From Gammaproteobacteria bacterium (GTDB lineage: Bacteria; Pseudomonadota; Gammaproteobacteria; Burkholderiales; Burkholderiaceae_C): a stretch of 64,000 bases of DNA. Positions within the stretch are counted from its first letter, which is position 1; each line of letters begins with the position of its first letter. Shown one piece after another: positions 30,276 through 38,616 of this stretch. The notes beneath the pieces were generated by a model that saw nothing but the letters and a program-made list of their open reading frames with translations, did not search any database and was not told where the DNA came from. The stretch spans positions 1-64,000 of the forward strand of contig JAHJWB010000015.1 in NCBI GenBank assembly GCA_018828125.1. The letters are read 5' to 3'. Position numbers and translations under genes: made by a program.

Positions 30276-32123
30276 CTAGGTAAGCCTCTGCACCAGCGCG
30301 TCAATGATCTTTTTGATTCTTGACTTCGACGCCTCGGAGAACGACTCTATAGTTACATCGCCACGCTCAACCGCCAGTGCGAACTGAAAAGCTAAAACAG
30401 GCTTTGAGCGACCTTGCGCTTTCATATATTCCGCATTTGTGCCTGGAATCTGCGCTGTTTCATCGCAAAGCACAAATTTCGCAAAATCTTCCTTTTCGAG
30501 TATGTCCTCTATAGCAGGGCAGTCGGGTAGTTTAAGCAACTTTTTCGATGCCAAAACCTCATCGTCTCCGAATAATTCTCGTCTGAGAGACTTAATTACC
30601 TCGCGACCTTGCCTGTCGTCATCTACCGCCACTACGAAGTCAAGTCCCCAACCTACAAACATGTTGGCGAGAGCCTCAATTTTATTAACGCCTGTTGCGG
30701 CTATGAAATGAGCCTCCGTCTCGGGTTTTGCCATTTTCCAAAATGAGCTCAAATAGTAGTAGCCGCTCATTTCTTCGAGTAGAACATTATTTTTTTTCCG
30801 TATGACTTGGTGTTGAGAGAGGTCAACACCCATTGCCGTCAATACAGGAGAAAGAGTATCCGTCGACGCCGTTCCTAGCCGATGGGCATCAATTATTCGA
30901 CTCGGACTATCGTCCAAATAACTGTCTCGCTGCACAGCGTGTACACGGAAAAGCTTCGAATACTCTACCATCTGAGGGCTGTGCGTTGAATACACAACTG
31001 TTGACGTGTCTTTTCCCAACTGATTAATGAGCTTTAATACGTCGCCTTGAGCTTTAGAGTGCAGGTTGGCGCCTGGCTCATCTAGCAAGAAGACGCGCTT
31101 ATTCTTCGCTTTTTCAGCAGCCTTCAATTGAAGGTAGAAAGATATGAACCAGCGAACGCCTTGGCTCCGTTGTTTGGGGTAGAGCTGCGTGTTTCCGTCG
31201 CAGATCCAGAAAACGAGATGTACTTTGCCAGCGTTTTCCGAATCTGAATTTGGATAGCGGTCAATATCACATTTTAGGGATAATTTTCCTGATTGCCCTA
31301 TTGTCTGTGTCCAGAATTTGTTGAAGTCCTCGCTGACTCTTGAATTGGCTCTATTAAGCGTGTTTTCTTGCGCTCGCCGGTCACCTTGTAGTAATTTGGA
31401 TAGATCTACGTCGGCAATCTGGAGGAAATTTCGAGCTGCTTGGGCACCGGGACCAGCTGGAAATCCCCGCTTATCAATATCAACTTGATTTGGCAAGCGA
31501 CCGGATTCCTCATTGAAAAGTACGGCTGTCGGCAGCGCACTCCAAAGTTCAGTGGACAAACGGCTGTCTGCTTCGCTCTCAACTGAGGAGGCCGCTTTTT
31601 CAGCTTGAGTGCCTGGCGTTTCAGTATTTTCGCTGCTTTCACTTACGGTATTTTTATTTGCAGTGCCAAAGTATTTTTCAGCGATATTAGAGGAGACGTG
31701 CTCATCGCGGGCTTGCGTGATGAGTTCTCTCAGTTTTGGATCGGATATTTTGCAGTATCCATCATATTTTCCCGTCTCGGAAACAAGTTCCCAATAACAC
31801 TCGATGTCGATAATTTTGTTTGTATTGGATAGATATCGTTTTAGGGCAACACGTTCATAATCCATAGCGTCACTTGCAACTGCGTCTACTTCTTCCGGAT
31901 CCATTTCTACGCGCAAGTAGACAACCGGCTGATCGGCGCTTATACGAAAATCGTCCGCTGTTGGTGATTCGGTGGATAGTGCAAAGTAAAGGGCTTCAAG
32001 AACCGAACTCTTGCCGCTTTCATTTTGACCTACTAGAACAGTGATTCCATCCGGTGAAAAGGGAACCCAATCCGAGTCGACGATAGACCGAAAATTTGTG
32101 ATTCGAAAGCGCGCTAGCCGCAT
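30276..32123 (-). CDS. OLD-type ATPase/TOPRIM nuclease 2
   Basis: 615 aa. ATPase motifs are Walker A GQNESGKSS (32-40), signature SQG (320-322), Walker B VFLLDE (344-349) and H381 (STHSPQMVEYS). A long charged insertion lies at about 150-195. The C-terminal TOPRIM has LLEEMSG (E450/E451) and AVDDDRQGRE (D501-D503). This is the canonical single-gene OLD layout. The gene is AT-rich and unlike OLD1 in sequence. It starts 54 bases after the zinc finger gene of the integrase operon, so the three are probably co-transcribed. No GajB-like helicase is adjacent. An anti-phage role is inferred. Confidence 0.8.
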   Translation of the reverse strand: MRLARFRITNFRSIVDSDWVPFSPDGITVLVGQNESGKSSVLEALYFALSTESPTADDFRISADQPVVYLRVEMDPEEVDAVASDAMDYERVALKRYLSNTNKIIDIECYWELVSETGKYDGYCKISDPKLRELITQARDEHVSSNIAEKYFGTANKNTVSESSENTETPGTQAEKAASSVESEADSRLSTELWSALPTAVLFNEESGRLPNQVDIDKRGFPAGPGAQAARNFLQIADVDLSKLLQGDRRAQENTLNRANSRVSEDFNKFWTQTIGQSGKLSLKCDIDRYPNSDSENAGKVHLVFWICDGNTQLYPKQRSQGVRWFISFYLQLKAAEKAKNKRVFLLDEPGANLHSKAQGDVLKLINQLGKDTSTVVYSTHSPQMVEYSKLFRVHAVQRDSYLDDSPSRIIDAHRLGTASTDTLSPVLTAMGVDLSQHQVIRKKNNVLLEEMSGYYYLSSFWKMAKPETEAHFIAATGVNKIEALANMFVGWGLDFVVAVDDDRQGREVIKSLRRELFGDDEVLASKKLLKLPDCPAIEDILEKEDFAKFVLCDETAQIPGTNAEYMKAQGRSKPVLAFQFALAVERGDVTIESFSEASKSRIKKIIDALVQRLT

Positions 32124-32177
32124 CGCGTTGCCCCTCCAGTGTGTTTGTTTGCGCAGTCTAGCAACTAGATTTGAGAC

Positions 32178-32477
32178 TCATGCACACTTTTTGCGCACTT
32201 GTTGATGCGCGGGCACAGCTTCAGGGAGCGAAGCGGCTGCTTCACGCTTTTCCTTGTTCTCCCGACGCTTGGCTGCGCGCACCGATATCGGAATGTGCAC
32301 GTTCGGATTCGGTATTTTTGAAGGTGTGAGGGTGTACCCAACCTCGCTGCGGACTATGAAGGTGTGCCCGCAGTACGGGTTCGAGCAGCAGTAGACATAC
32401 TCTCTGAGCAAAAGGCCAGCAGCGTGGAGCGAATGCAGGCGTGCGACGCACTCGCAGTGAGGGCAGTTCATCTTCAT
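32178..32477 (-). CDS. Ogr/Delta-like zinc finger protein 2
   Basis: 99 aa. MKMNCPHCECVARLHSLHA then LLREYVYCCSNPYCGHTF gives the Ogr/Delta pattern (C5, C8, C31, C36). It shares with protein 1 the spacing, the LRE.VY.C.NP.C block and a following TLTPS / TLSPS. The ATG overlaps the int2 stop (ATGA, 32474-32477) and a GGAGG site lies inside the end of int2. The C-terminal half is basic and disordered. Confidence 0.85.
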   Translation of the reverse strand: MKMNCPHCECVARLHSLHAAGLLLREYVYCCSNPYCGHTFIVRSEVGYTLTPSKIPNPNVHIPISVRAAKRRENKEKREAAASLPEAVPAHQQVRKKCA

Positions 32478-33691
32478 GGGGTCACCTCCGCTTGTGGGCC
32501 ATCCCCGGAACCAACATAGTCCGCCCAGTCCTGCATGATGGCCACGCGCTTTTCCAGCATGTCCCCGCGCCGATAGGCGGCTTCGGTCCTGGTGTCGATA
32601 GCGTGGGCCAGGCACAGCTCCACGGCATCGCGCGCGTGGTGCGTCATCTCCCCTGCCCAGTCCCTGAACGTTGACCGAAAGCCATGGGGCACCGCTGCCA
32701 GTCCGTGCCGCCGCATCAAGGCCGTGAGGGCCATATCGGACAGCGGGCCTTTTCGGTTGGACGGGAACACATGCTCGACCGATGGGATGCGCGGCTGTGC
32801 CCTGAGCAGTTCCAGCGCCTCGCCCGACAGGGGCACGCGGTGTTCTCTGTTGGACTTCATCCGTTCGGCGGGGACGGTCCACAGACCGGCCTCTAGATCT
32901 ACCTCGCTCCACAGCATGCCGCGCACCTCGCCCGAGCGTGCGGCCGTGAGGATGAGAAAGCGCAGCGCGCGGGCGCCTTGCCCGTCCATGGCCAGCAGCC
33001 GCTGGTAAGTGTCGGGAAGCATGGCCACGGGCACGGCCGCGTGGTGTTTGACGGGCGCCAACTTGTTGGGGTCTGCCAGGATGTGTTCGAGCTGGCTGCG
33101 CCAGCGGGCAGGGTTGGGGCCGGAGCGGTGGCCATGTGCCGTGGCCCAGTCCAACACCTGCTCGATGCGGCCGCGCAGCCGTGAGGCGGTTTCTGTCTTG
33201 GTCTTCCAGATAGGTGCCAACACCTGCAGCACGTGGGCCTGCCCAATGTCTGCCACCTGCAGGTGCCCGATGTGAGGGTGTGCATAGGTAGCCAGGGTGC
33301 TGCGCCATTGCTTCGCATGCTTGAGGCTGCGCCATGTGCCTTCGTGTTCGGCAATGAACGCTTCGGCCGCGTCATCAAATCGCACCTGCCGCGCCATGGC
33401 TAGCCGGGCCGCTTCACGCTGAGACTGGCGGGCCTGCAATGGGTCAACACCGCCCAGGCGCAGTTTGAGGGCGTTGCGGGCACCTTCGCGCGCTTCAGCT
33501 AGGCCAACCAGCGGATAGCTGCCCAGGCCCATCCGGCGCCGGTGGCCATCGTGCACATAGCGGAACACCCAGGCGCGCGAGCCGCCTTCGATCTTGAGAT
33601 ACAGGCCCGACACGCCGCCCACGGCGTAAGAGCCATCGCTGCGCAGGCGGGAGACTTCCAGAGAGGTTTTTTCGAGGATTCGTTTGGGCAT
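32474..33691 (-). CDS. int: Tyrosine integrase (P4-type), right end
   Basis: 405 aa. A DUF4102-type N-terminal domain (GVSGLYLKIEGGSRAWVFRY, HRRRMGLGSYPLVGLAEAR) comes first. The catalytic domain has Arg in TAARSGEVRG, HGFRSTFRDW and Tyr in LAHAIDTRTEAAYRRGD. It differs strongly from the left integrase. It faces into the element from the right end and is the first gene of an operon with zinc finger 2 and OLD2. A second integrase could come from a second element, or serve excision. Confidence 0.92.
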   Translation of the reverse strand: MPKRILEKTSLEVSRLRSDGSYAVGGVSGLYLKIEGGSRAWVFRYVHDGHRRRMGLGSYPLVGLAEAREGARNALKLRLGGVDPLQARQSQREAARLAMARQVRFDDAAEAFIAEHEGTWRSLKHAKQWRSTLATYAHPHIGHLQVADIGQAHVLQVLAPIWKTKTETASRLRGRIEQVLDWATAHGHRSGPNPARWRSQLEHILADPNKLAPVKHHAAVPVAMLPDTYQRLLAMDGQGARALRFLILTAARSGEVRGMLWSEVDLEAGLWTVPAERMKSNREHRVPLSGEALELLRAQPRIPSVEHVFPSNRKGPLSDMALTALMRRHGLAAVPHGFRSTFRDWAGEMTHHARDAVELCLAHAIDTRTEAAYRRGDMLEKRVAIMQDWADYVGSGDGPQAEVTP

Positions 33692-33772
33692 GGATACCGT
33701 GCAGCGCCCTGGCTATCGCCAAAGATACTGCAATTAAACACAGTATCAGTGTGCCATCCGGGTGGCGTGGCT

Positions 33773-34020
33773 TTGTAGGGTTTGGTGGGTTTTGAAGGGT
33801 TTTTTTCCGACGAAACGCGAGCAAGTGGAAAAGCAGCGGGGCAACTCGAAGACCTGCAGGCAGGGCGGGTTGGTGGGGTTTGTAGGCTTTGGAGGGTTTA
33901 CCGACCGTCGAAGCGCGAGCAAATGAAGAGGCAGAGGCCCGGGTTTGGCGACATGCACCCTGGGGTTGATTGGTGGGGTTTGTAGGCTTTGAGGGGTTTG
34001 CCGAGCGTCCAAGCACGAGC
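33773..34020 (-). repeat. Right tandem array of the 50-bp core repeat, inverted
   Basis: Three units (cores at 33773-33823, 33870-33920 and 33970-34020) spaced about 97-100 bp carry TTGGTGGGGTTTGTAGGC, then GAGGGTTTACCGACCGTCG and AAGCGCGAGC. This is the reverse complement of the left array core. They lie upstream of int2. The best unit matches left cores almost base for base. Confidence 0.8.
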
Positions 34021-34068
34021 CTGTATGTAGAATCGCGCCTCCCTATCAGGGCGCTTGTAAAAGATAGC

Positions 34069-34091
34069 TGGGGGCAACTCTGGGGGCAACT
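34069..34091 (+). promoter_or_regulatory. Arm-type repeat near the right end
   Basis: Two copies of TGGGGGCAACT separated by 1 base, identical in layout and orientation to 18509-18531 at the left end. They are probable integrase arm sites on the attR side. Confidence 0.55.
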
Positions 34092-34152
34092 CCCGTTCCG
34101 TAAAAGTCGAAAAATCAATTGCGACAACGGTTTACGGTGGACTTTCGGTAGA

Positions 34153-34166
34153 GCCCCAGCCACCAA
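34153..34166 (+). other. attR, degraded tRNA-Phe 3' end
   Basis: GCCCCAGCCACCAA differs from the tRNA 3' end by the loss of one G. It is followed at once by a strong terminator, as would be expected downstream of the original uninterrupted tRNA-Phe. Confidence 0.6.
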
Positions 34167-34168
34167 AT

Positions 34169-34202
34169 AAAAGCCCTTGATTCTCACGAATCAAGGGCTT
34201 TT
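34169..34202. terminator. Displaced tRNA-Phe terminator
   Basis: A 15-bp perfect stem AAAAGCCCTTGATTC/GAATCAAGGGCTTTT (34169-34183 with 34188-34202) has a 4-nt loop. It lies directly after attR, so it probably terminated tRNA-Phe before the element integrated. Confidence 0.85.
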
Positions 34203-34363
34203 GCCATTCCGCAGGTTACGTTTTTCGTGGACTTGCCACGCGTTTCCACAGTCTGACCGCTCTGTCGCCGCCTCCTCGGCACGCGACAACCTCGCTCGTG
34301 GCGAGCCGACCGTCCCCATCCGTTTTGCTTTTCTTTCCTCCCGTCGTTTTTGACATTTGACTC

Positions 34364-35617
34364 ATGCCTCTCTTGAAGGACACCACGCTCGGCATTGACT
34401 TTGGTACTTCCAACTCCGCGATGTCGGTGCGCCAGGGGTCTGGGCGGGCGCGGATGATTGCTTTGGAGGCAGATGCGTTCACATTGCCTACGGCGCTGTT
34501 CTTCAACACCGAGGACCACCGCACCCATTTTGGGCGGGATGCGGTGTCGCAGTATTTGGCAGGCACTGAGGGACGGCTGATGCGGTCGCTCAAGAGTCTT
34601 TTGGGCAGCGCGCTGCTGCAGGACAAGACGGCGGTGCACAACAAGCTGGTGAGCTACCAGGACATCATCAGTCTGTTCTTGCGGATGCTGGCCCAGAAGG
34701 CGCGGGATGAGCTGGGTGGCATGCCAGGGCGCGTGGTGATGGGGCGGCCGGTGCATTTTGTGGATGGCGACGAAGACCGCGACCAGCACGCCGAAGATGC
34801 CCTGCGTCAGGCGGCGGTGGACGCGGGATTCGAGAACGTGTCGTTCCAGTTTGAGCCCATTGCTGCCGCGTTGGATTATGAGCAGCGCATTGCGCACGAA
34901 TCGTTAGTGCTGGTCGTCGACATTGGCGGGGGCACGTCGGACTTCACCGTGGTGCGCCTGGGTCCGGAGCGCATGGCGCGCGCAGACCGTGGCAGCGATG
35001 TTTTGGCGACCACCGGCGTGCATGTGGGCGGGACGGACTTTGACCGCCGCCTGAGTCTGGACCTGCTGATGCCGCTGCTGGGCTTCAAGCACACCGGGCC
35101 GGCGGGGCGGGAGGTGCCGAGCCGAGTGTTCTTTGATCTGTCTACGTGGCACCTCATTCAGTGGCTGTACTCGCCGAGGGCACTACGGGATGCGCAGAAC
35201 CTGCGCACGGACTATGCCGATGCACGCCTGCATGCGCGGCTGATGCGGGTGCTGCACGAGCGGTTGGGGCACCGAATGGCCAATACGGTGGAGCAGGCCA
35301 AAATTGCTGCGTCGCTGGCGGACGCCGAGGCGCCGATGGCGCTGGACTGGATCGAGCCCGGGCTTCACGCTGCAGTGACGCCGGAAGGGCTGGCGCGTTT
35401 TCTGGCGCAGCCCTTGGAGCAAGTGGTGGCTTGCGCGCAGGACTGCCTGCAGCAGGCGGGGATTTCCGCGCAGGGACTGGAGGCGATTTATCTGACAGGT
35501 GGATCGTCTGCGCTGCGGCCATTGCGACACGCGCTCAAGGCGGCGTTTCCCGATACACCGCAGCTTGAAGGCGATTTGTTCGGTGGCGTGGCGGCGGGGT
35601 TGGCCGTATCGGGCTGA
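34364..35617 (+). CDS. yegD: Hsp70-family protein, YegD-like
   Basis: 417 aa, about the length of the nucleotide-binding domain plus a short tail, so it lacks the DnaK substrate-binding lid. Actin-fold phosphate loops are LGIDFGTSNSAMSV (9-22) and LVVDIGGGTSDFTVVRLG. The second adenosine motif is IYLTGGSSALRPL. It resembles E. coli YegD, an uncharacterised Hsp70 homologue. Monocistronic, directly downstream of the island. Confidence 0.85.
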   Translation: MPLLKDTTLGIDFGTSNSAMSVRQGSGRARMIALEADAFTLPTALFFNTEDHRTHFGRDAVSQYLAGTEGRLMRSLKSLLGSALLQDKTAVHNKLVSYQDIISLFLRMLAQKARDELGGMPGRVVMGRPVHFVDGDEDRDQHAEDALRQAAVDAGFENVSFQFEPIAAALDYEQRIAHESLVLVVDIGGGTSDFTVVRLGPERMARADRGSDVLATTGVHVGGTDFDRRLSLDLLMPLLGFKHTGPAGREVPSRVFFDLSTWHLIQWLYSPRALRDAQNLRTDYADARLHARLMRVLHERLGHRMANTVEQAKIAASLADAEAPMALDWIEPGLHAAVTPEGLARFLAQPLEQVVACAQDCLQQAGISAQGLEAIYLTGGSSALRPLRHALKAAFPDTPQLEGDLFGGVAAGLAVSG

Positions 35618-35670
35618 GCGTATGGCGGTGCGCCGCAACGGATGTTGGGGCAAGGTTAGTAAAGCACTCG

Positions 35671-35730
35671 TTTGCTGCTAAATGTATAGCTACTGGCGCT
35701 TTTTGAATAAGCGCTAGAGCCTGTTTTGGC
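35671..35730 (+). repeat. Dispersed palindromic element, intergenic copy
   Basis: TATAGCTACTGGCGCTTTTT, then GAATAAGCGCTAGAGCCTG and TTTTGGCTT, the same family as other copies in this window. It lies between the Hsp70-family gene and the end of rsmI. Confidence 0.7.
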
Positions 35731-35799
35731 TTCGTTTTCTCGATGTTGACTGTCGTGAGCCGTGAGCCGTGAGCCGCGACTGGGGCTGCCGGTTGCGCT

Positions 35800-36753
35800 T
35801 CAGTCGGCCGTGTCGTCCTCGTCATCACCCTGGGTTGCGCCGTCGCGCTTCCATGCCAGGGCGGTGTCATACAACACGTTGCGCGATGTGCCCGTGATTT
35901 CGGCGGCCAGGCGCACGGCCGTTTTCAGGGGCAGCTCTTGCAGCAGCAGGCGCAGTACCCGCAGGCTCTCGCCGTCGTTGGTTTCCACGGGCACGGGGTG
36001 GAGCAACACCACAAACTCTCCGCGCGACCGCTGGGGTGATCCGTCCAGCCACGCCGTCAGCGCGTGTGCGGGCTGGGTGGTGACTTCTTCAAACTGCTTG
36101 GTCAGCTCGCGCGCCAAGGTCACCGGGCGATCTCCCAGCACGGCCAGGGCCTGCGCCATTTCGCCGATGCGGTGGGGCGCTTCCAGCAGCACGACGCAGC
36201 GGGGTTCGCTGGCCAGTTTCTGCTGGATCACGGTGGCGCGTTCGGCGTTCTTCACCGGCAAGAAACCCGCAAACACAAAACCGCCGTGCTCGTTGCTGTG
36301 CGCCACGGCGCCCGCCACGCTCAGCGCCGTGGTGATGCTGCTCGCGCCGGGCAGCGGCAGCGCCCGCAGTCCCGCTGCCTGCACCGCAGCCACCAGGCGC
36401 GCGCCGGGGTCGCTCACGCCGGGGGTCCCCGCGTCGCTCACGTAGGCCACGCGTTGACCTTGCTGCAGCCGCAGCACCACGTTTTCTGCGGCTTCGGCCT
36501 CGTTGTGCTGGTGCACGGCCAGCAGCTGCGATGCCCCCTTGTCGATGCCATAGGCGCGCAACAGCGACTGGGTATGGCGTGTGTCCTCGCAGGCCACGGT
36601 GTCAGCCATCTGCAGCACGTGCAGCGCGCGCAGCGTGATGTCAGCCAGATTTCCGATGGGCGTGGCCACCACGTATAAGGCGCCCTGCGGATAATGTTGG
36701 AGGGCCGCCGCTTCGCGCGCGGCATCGAGGGCTGAAGCGAAAGATGCGCTCAA
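35800..36753 (-). CDS. rsmI: 16S rRNA (cytidine-1402-2'-O)-methyltransferase RsmI
   Basis: 317 aa from TTG 36753, supported by AAGGAA eight bases upstream. An ATG at 36795 is in frame but would overlap yraN by 52 bases. The family start GALYVVATPIGNLADITLRA is clear, followed by VACEDTRHTQSLL, VSDAGTPGVSDPG and LPLPGASSITTAL, the SAM pocket of the tetrapyrrole methylase fold. It modifies C1402 in the decoding centre. The order rsmI / yraN-diaA-dolP matches E. coli yraL-yraP without lpoA. Confidence 0.92.
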   Translation of the reverse strand: MSASFASALDAAREAAALQHYPQGALYVVATPIGNLADITLRALHVLQMADTVACEDTRHTQSLLRAYGIDKGASQLLAVHQHNEAEAAENVVLRLQQGQRVAYVSDAGTPGVSDPGARLVAAVQAAGLRALPLPGASSITTALSVAGAVAHSNEHGGFVFAGFLPVKNAERATVIQQKLASEPRCVVLLEAPHRIGEMAQALAVLGDRPVTLARELTKQFEEVTTQPAHALTAWLDGSPQRSRGEFVVLLHPVPVETNDGESLRVLRLLLQELPLKTAVRLAAEITGTSRNVLYDTALAWKRDGATQGDDEDDTAD

Positions 36754-37187
36754 TGAAATTCCTTGAAAAGAGAAAACCGCCCACCGCATTGGCATCCACC
36801 ACCGGGCCCATGCCTGCGCCAGGGGCCGTTGCGCCCACGACCCGCCAGCGCGGCAATGCGGCAGAAGACACGGCGCTGGCGCATTTGCAGGCGAACGGGC
36901 TCAAGCTGGCGGTGCGCAATTATCGGACGCCGGGGCGCGGAGGGGGCGAGGTTGATCTGGTGATGCGGGATCGGGACGGCACGCTGGTGTTTGTGGAGGT
37001 GCGCAGCCGTGCCAGCAGCGCGTTTGGGGGCGCAGGCGGCAGCATCAGCCAGACCAAACAGCACCGCATCATTTTTGCCGCTCGGCACTACCTGCTGCGT
37101 CTGCCGTCACCGCCACCGTGTCGGTTTGACGTGGTGCTGGTGGAGGATTCGGTGCAGTGGCTCAAGGCCGCCTTCGACGCCGAGTAG
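36744..37187 (+). CDS. yraN: UPF0102 (YraN) endonuclease-like protein
   Basis: 147 aa. After a variable N-terminus of about 30 residues it shows RQRGNAAEDTALAHLQANGL, then NYRTPGRGGGEVDLVMRDRD and LVFVEVRSRAS, the Holliday-junction-resolvase-like core (E...D...E-V-R). The first ATGs overlap the divergent rsmI start. The function is unproven. It is the first gene of the yraN-diaA-dolP run. Confidence 0.88.
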   Translation: MRSMKFLEKRKPPTALASTTGPMPAPGAVAPTTRQRGNAAEDTALAHLQANGLKLAVRNYRTPGRGGGEVDLVMRDRDGTLVFVEVRSRASSAFGGAGGSISQTKQHRIIFAARHYLLRLPSPPPCRFDVVLVEDSVQWLKAAFDAE

Positions 37188-37296
37188 CCGTGCAGTTCCA
37201 TGCATTGGCGGCAAGGGGCGCAGCTGCTAAAAGCACCCTGGGCCGCTACGGTTTGCTACAAAAGCTGTAACACGCGGCGGGTATCATCAGGCCCCT

Positions 37297-37896
37297 ATGC
37301 TTGAGCAACGCATCCAACAGCATTTCATTGACAGCGCCGACCTGAAGTACCAGGCCGCGCAGGCGCTGAGCCATCCCATCGTAGCCGCCGTGCAGGCGGT
37401 GCTGGCCTGCGTGACCAGTGGCGGCAAGGTGCTGGCTTGTGGCAATGGCCCGTCGGCGGCTGAGGCCCAACAGTTTGCCGCCTTTTGTGTTGCAGGCTTT
37501 GAGCGCGAGCGTCCCGAACTGGCCGCGCTGGCATTGACCGCTGACAGCACCTTGTTGACGGCCGCTGCAGGTACCTCGGATGTGGCGCAGCAGTTTGCCC
37601 GTCAGGTGCGTGCGCTGGGCCAAGCTGGTGATGTGCTGCTGGCCTTGTCCGTGACCGGCAACGATGCCAATTTGCTGTCTGCCGCCGAAGCCGCCCATGA
37701 GCGCGACATGACCGTGGTGGTGTTGACGGGGCGCACCGGTGGCAAGCTGGCCGCCATGCTGCGCGAGACAGATGTGCTGATCAGCGTGCCCCACGACCGC
37801 GCAGCCCGCGTACGCGAAGTCCATGCCCTGGTGCTGCATTGCCTGAGCGATGGCGTCGACGCACAGTTACTTGGTGAACAGGAGAACCCGCTATGA
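37297..37896 (+). CDS. diaA: SIS-domain protein DiaA (phosphoheptose isomerase family)
   Basis: 199 aa. A single SIS domain has GGKVLACGNGPSAAEAQQFA (about 42-61) and LLALSVTGNDANLLSAAEAA. DiaA binds DnaA and promotes timely replication initiation in E. coli; GmhA paralogues make heptose. The gene order (between yraN and dolP) favours DiaA. Its stop overlaps the start of dolP (37893-37896), so the two are coupled. Confidence 0.85.
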   Translation: MLEQRIQQHFIDSADLKYQAAQALSHPIVAAVQAVLACVTSGGKVLACGNGPSAAEAQQFAAFCVAGFERERPELAALALTADSTLLTAAAGTSDVAQQFARQVRALGQAGDVLLALSVTGNDANLLSAAEAAHERDMTVVVLTGRTGGKLAAMLRETDVLISVPHDRAARVREVHALVLHCLSDGVDAQLLGEQENPL

Positions 37897-38579
37897 ACCC
37901 AACCATGAACCCTGCCCGCCCCCTCCACCGCTTTCACAGCGTTCAACGCACCCTCTGCACCGTGCTGGCTGCAGCAGCGCTGACGGCTGGCTTGTCGGCC
38001 TGCGCTCCACTCATCATTGGGGGCGCCGTGGTGGGCGGTGTGATGGCGGTAGACCGGCGCACGGCCGGTACGCAGGTGGAAGACGAGGGCATCGAGCTAC
38101 GCGCCTCCAACCGCATCCGTGAAACCCTGGGAGACCGCGCCCACGTGAACGTCACCAGCTACAACCGCCAGGTGCTGCTGACGGGCGAGGTGCTCTCTGC
38201 TCAGGACCGGCAGTCGGTAGAGCAGATGGTGTCCTCAGTAGAAAACGTGCGTTCCGTCGTCAACGACCTCGCCGTGATGCCCATCACCAGCCTGAGCCAG
38301 CGCTCCAACGACACCTTCATCACTGGCAAAGTGCGCGCTAGCTTGGTGGATGCCCAGGACATCTCGGCCAATTCCTTCAAGGTCGTGACCGAGCGCAACA
38401 TCGTCTACCTGATGGGCCGCGTGTCCCAGCGCGAAGCCAACCGCGCCACCGACATCACCCGTGGGGTGAGCGGCGTGAGCAAGGTGGTGCGCGTGTTCGA
38501 GGTGGTGACAGAAGAAGAATTGCGCCGCATTGCGCCCGCACCGGTGACCACCGACAGCAGCCCATCGCCCCGCAACTGA
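37893..38579 (+). CDS. dolP: BON-domain outer membrane lipoprotein DolP (YraP)
   Basis: 228 aa. A signal peptide (about 18-36) ends in the lipobox LSAC with Cys37. Two BON domains follow (IRETLGDRAHVNVTSYNRQV and KVRASLVDAQDISANSFKVV), each ending in a GxV-type block. DolP maintains outer membrane integrity and is often under sigma-E control. A terminator lies about 40 bp after the stop. Confidence 0.9.
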   Translation: MNPTMNPARPLHRFHSVQRTLCTVLAAAALTAGLSACAPLIIGGAVVGGVMAVDRRTAGTQVEDEGIELRASNRIRETLGDRAHVNVTSYNRQVLLTGEVLSAQDRQSVEQMVSSVENVRSVVNDLAVMPITSLSQRSNDTFITGKVRASLVDAQDISANSFKVVTERNIVYLMGRVSQREANRATDITRGVSGVSKVVRVFEVVTEEELRRIAPAPVTTDSSPSPRN

Positions 38580-38616
38580 CCGACAGGGGTATGCGCCACC
38601 GCGGTGGACGCAAACA

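Larger units (their letters stand above)
18372..34166. mobile_element. P4-like phage satellite / integrative island in tRNA-Phe
   Basis: About 15.8 kb between the 3' end of tRNA-Phe (18372-18386, GCCCCAGGCCACCAA) and a 14-of-15 match at 34153-34166. It contains two tyrosine integrases, an AlpA regulator, two Ogr/Delta zinc fingers, a c4/CI-type antisense RNA, a TOPRIM-like protein plus primase-helicase, and two OLD-type nuclease genes. It has no virion structural or packaging genes, so it would need a helper phage for transfer. Replication genes match flanking GC content while the two OLD genes are visibly AT-rich. It could instead be two elements in tandem, as two integrases are present. Confidence 0.8.

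Noticed and set aside
21050-32123. Gabija system
   Set aside because: GajA-like ATPase-TOPRIM genes are present, but no UvrD-like GajB helicase is next to either one.
37210-37270. Another copy of the palindromic element before diaA
   Set aside because: Only scattered words match; the paired GCGCT halves are missing.
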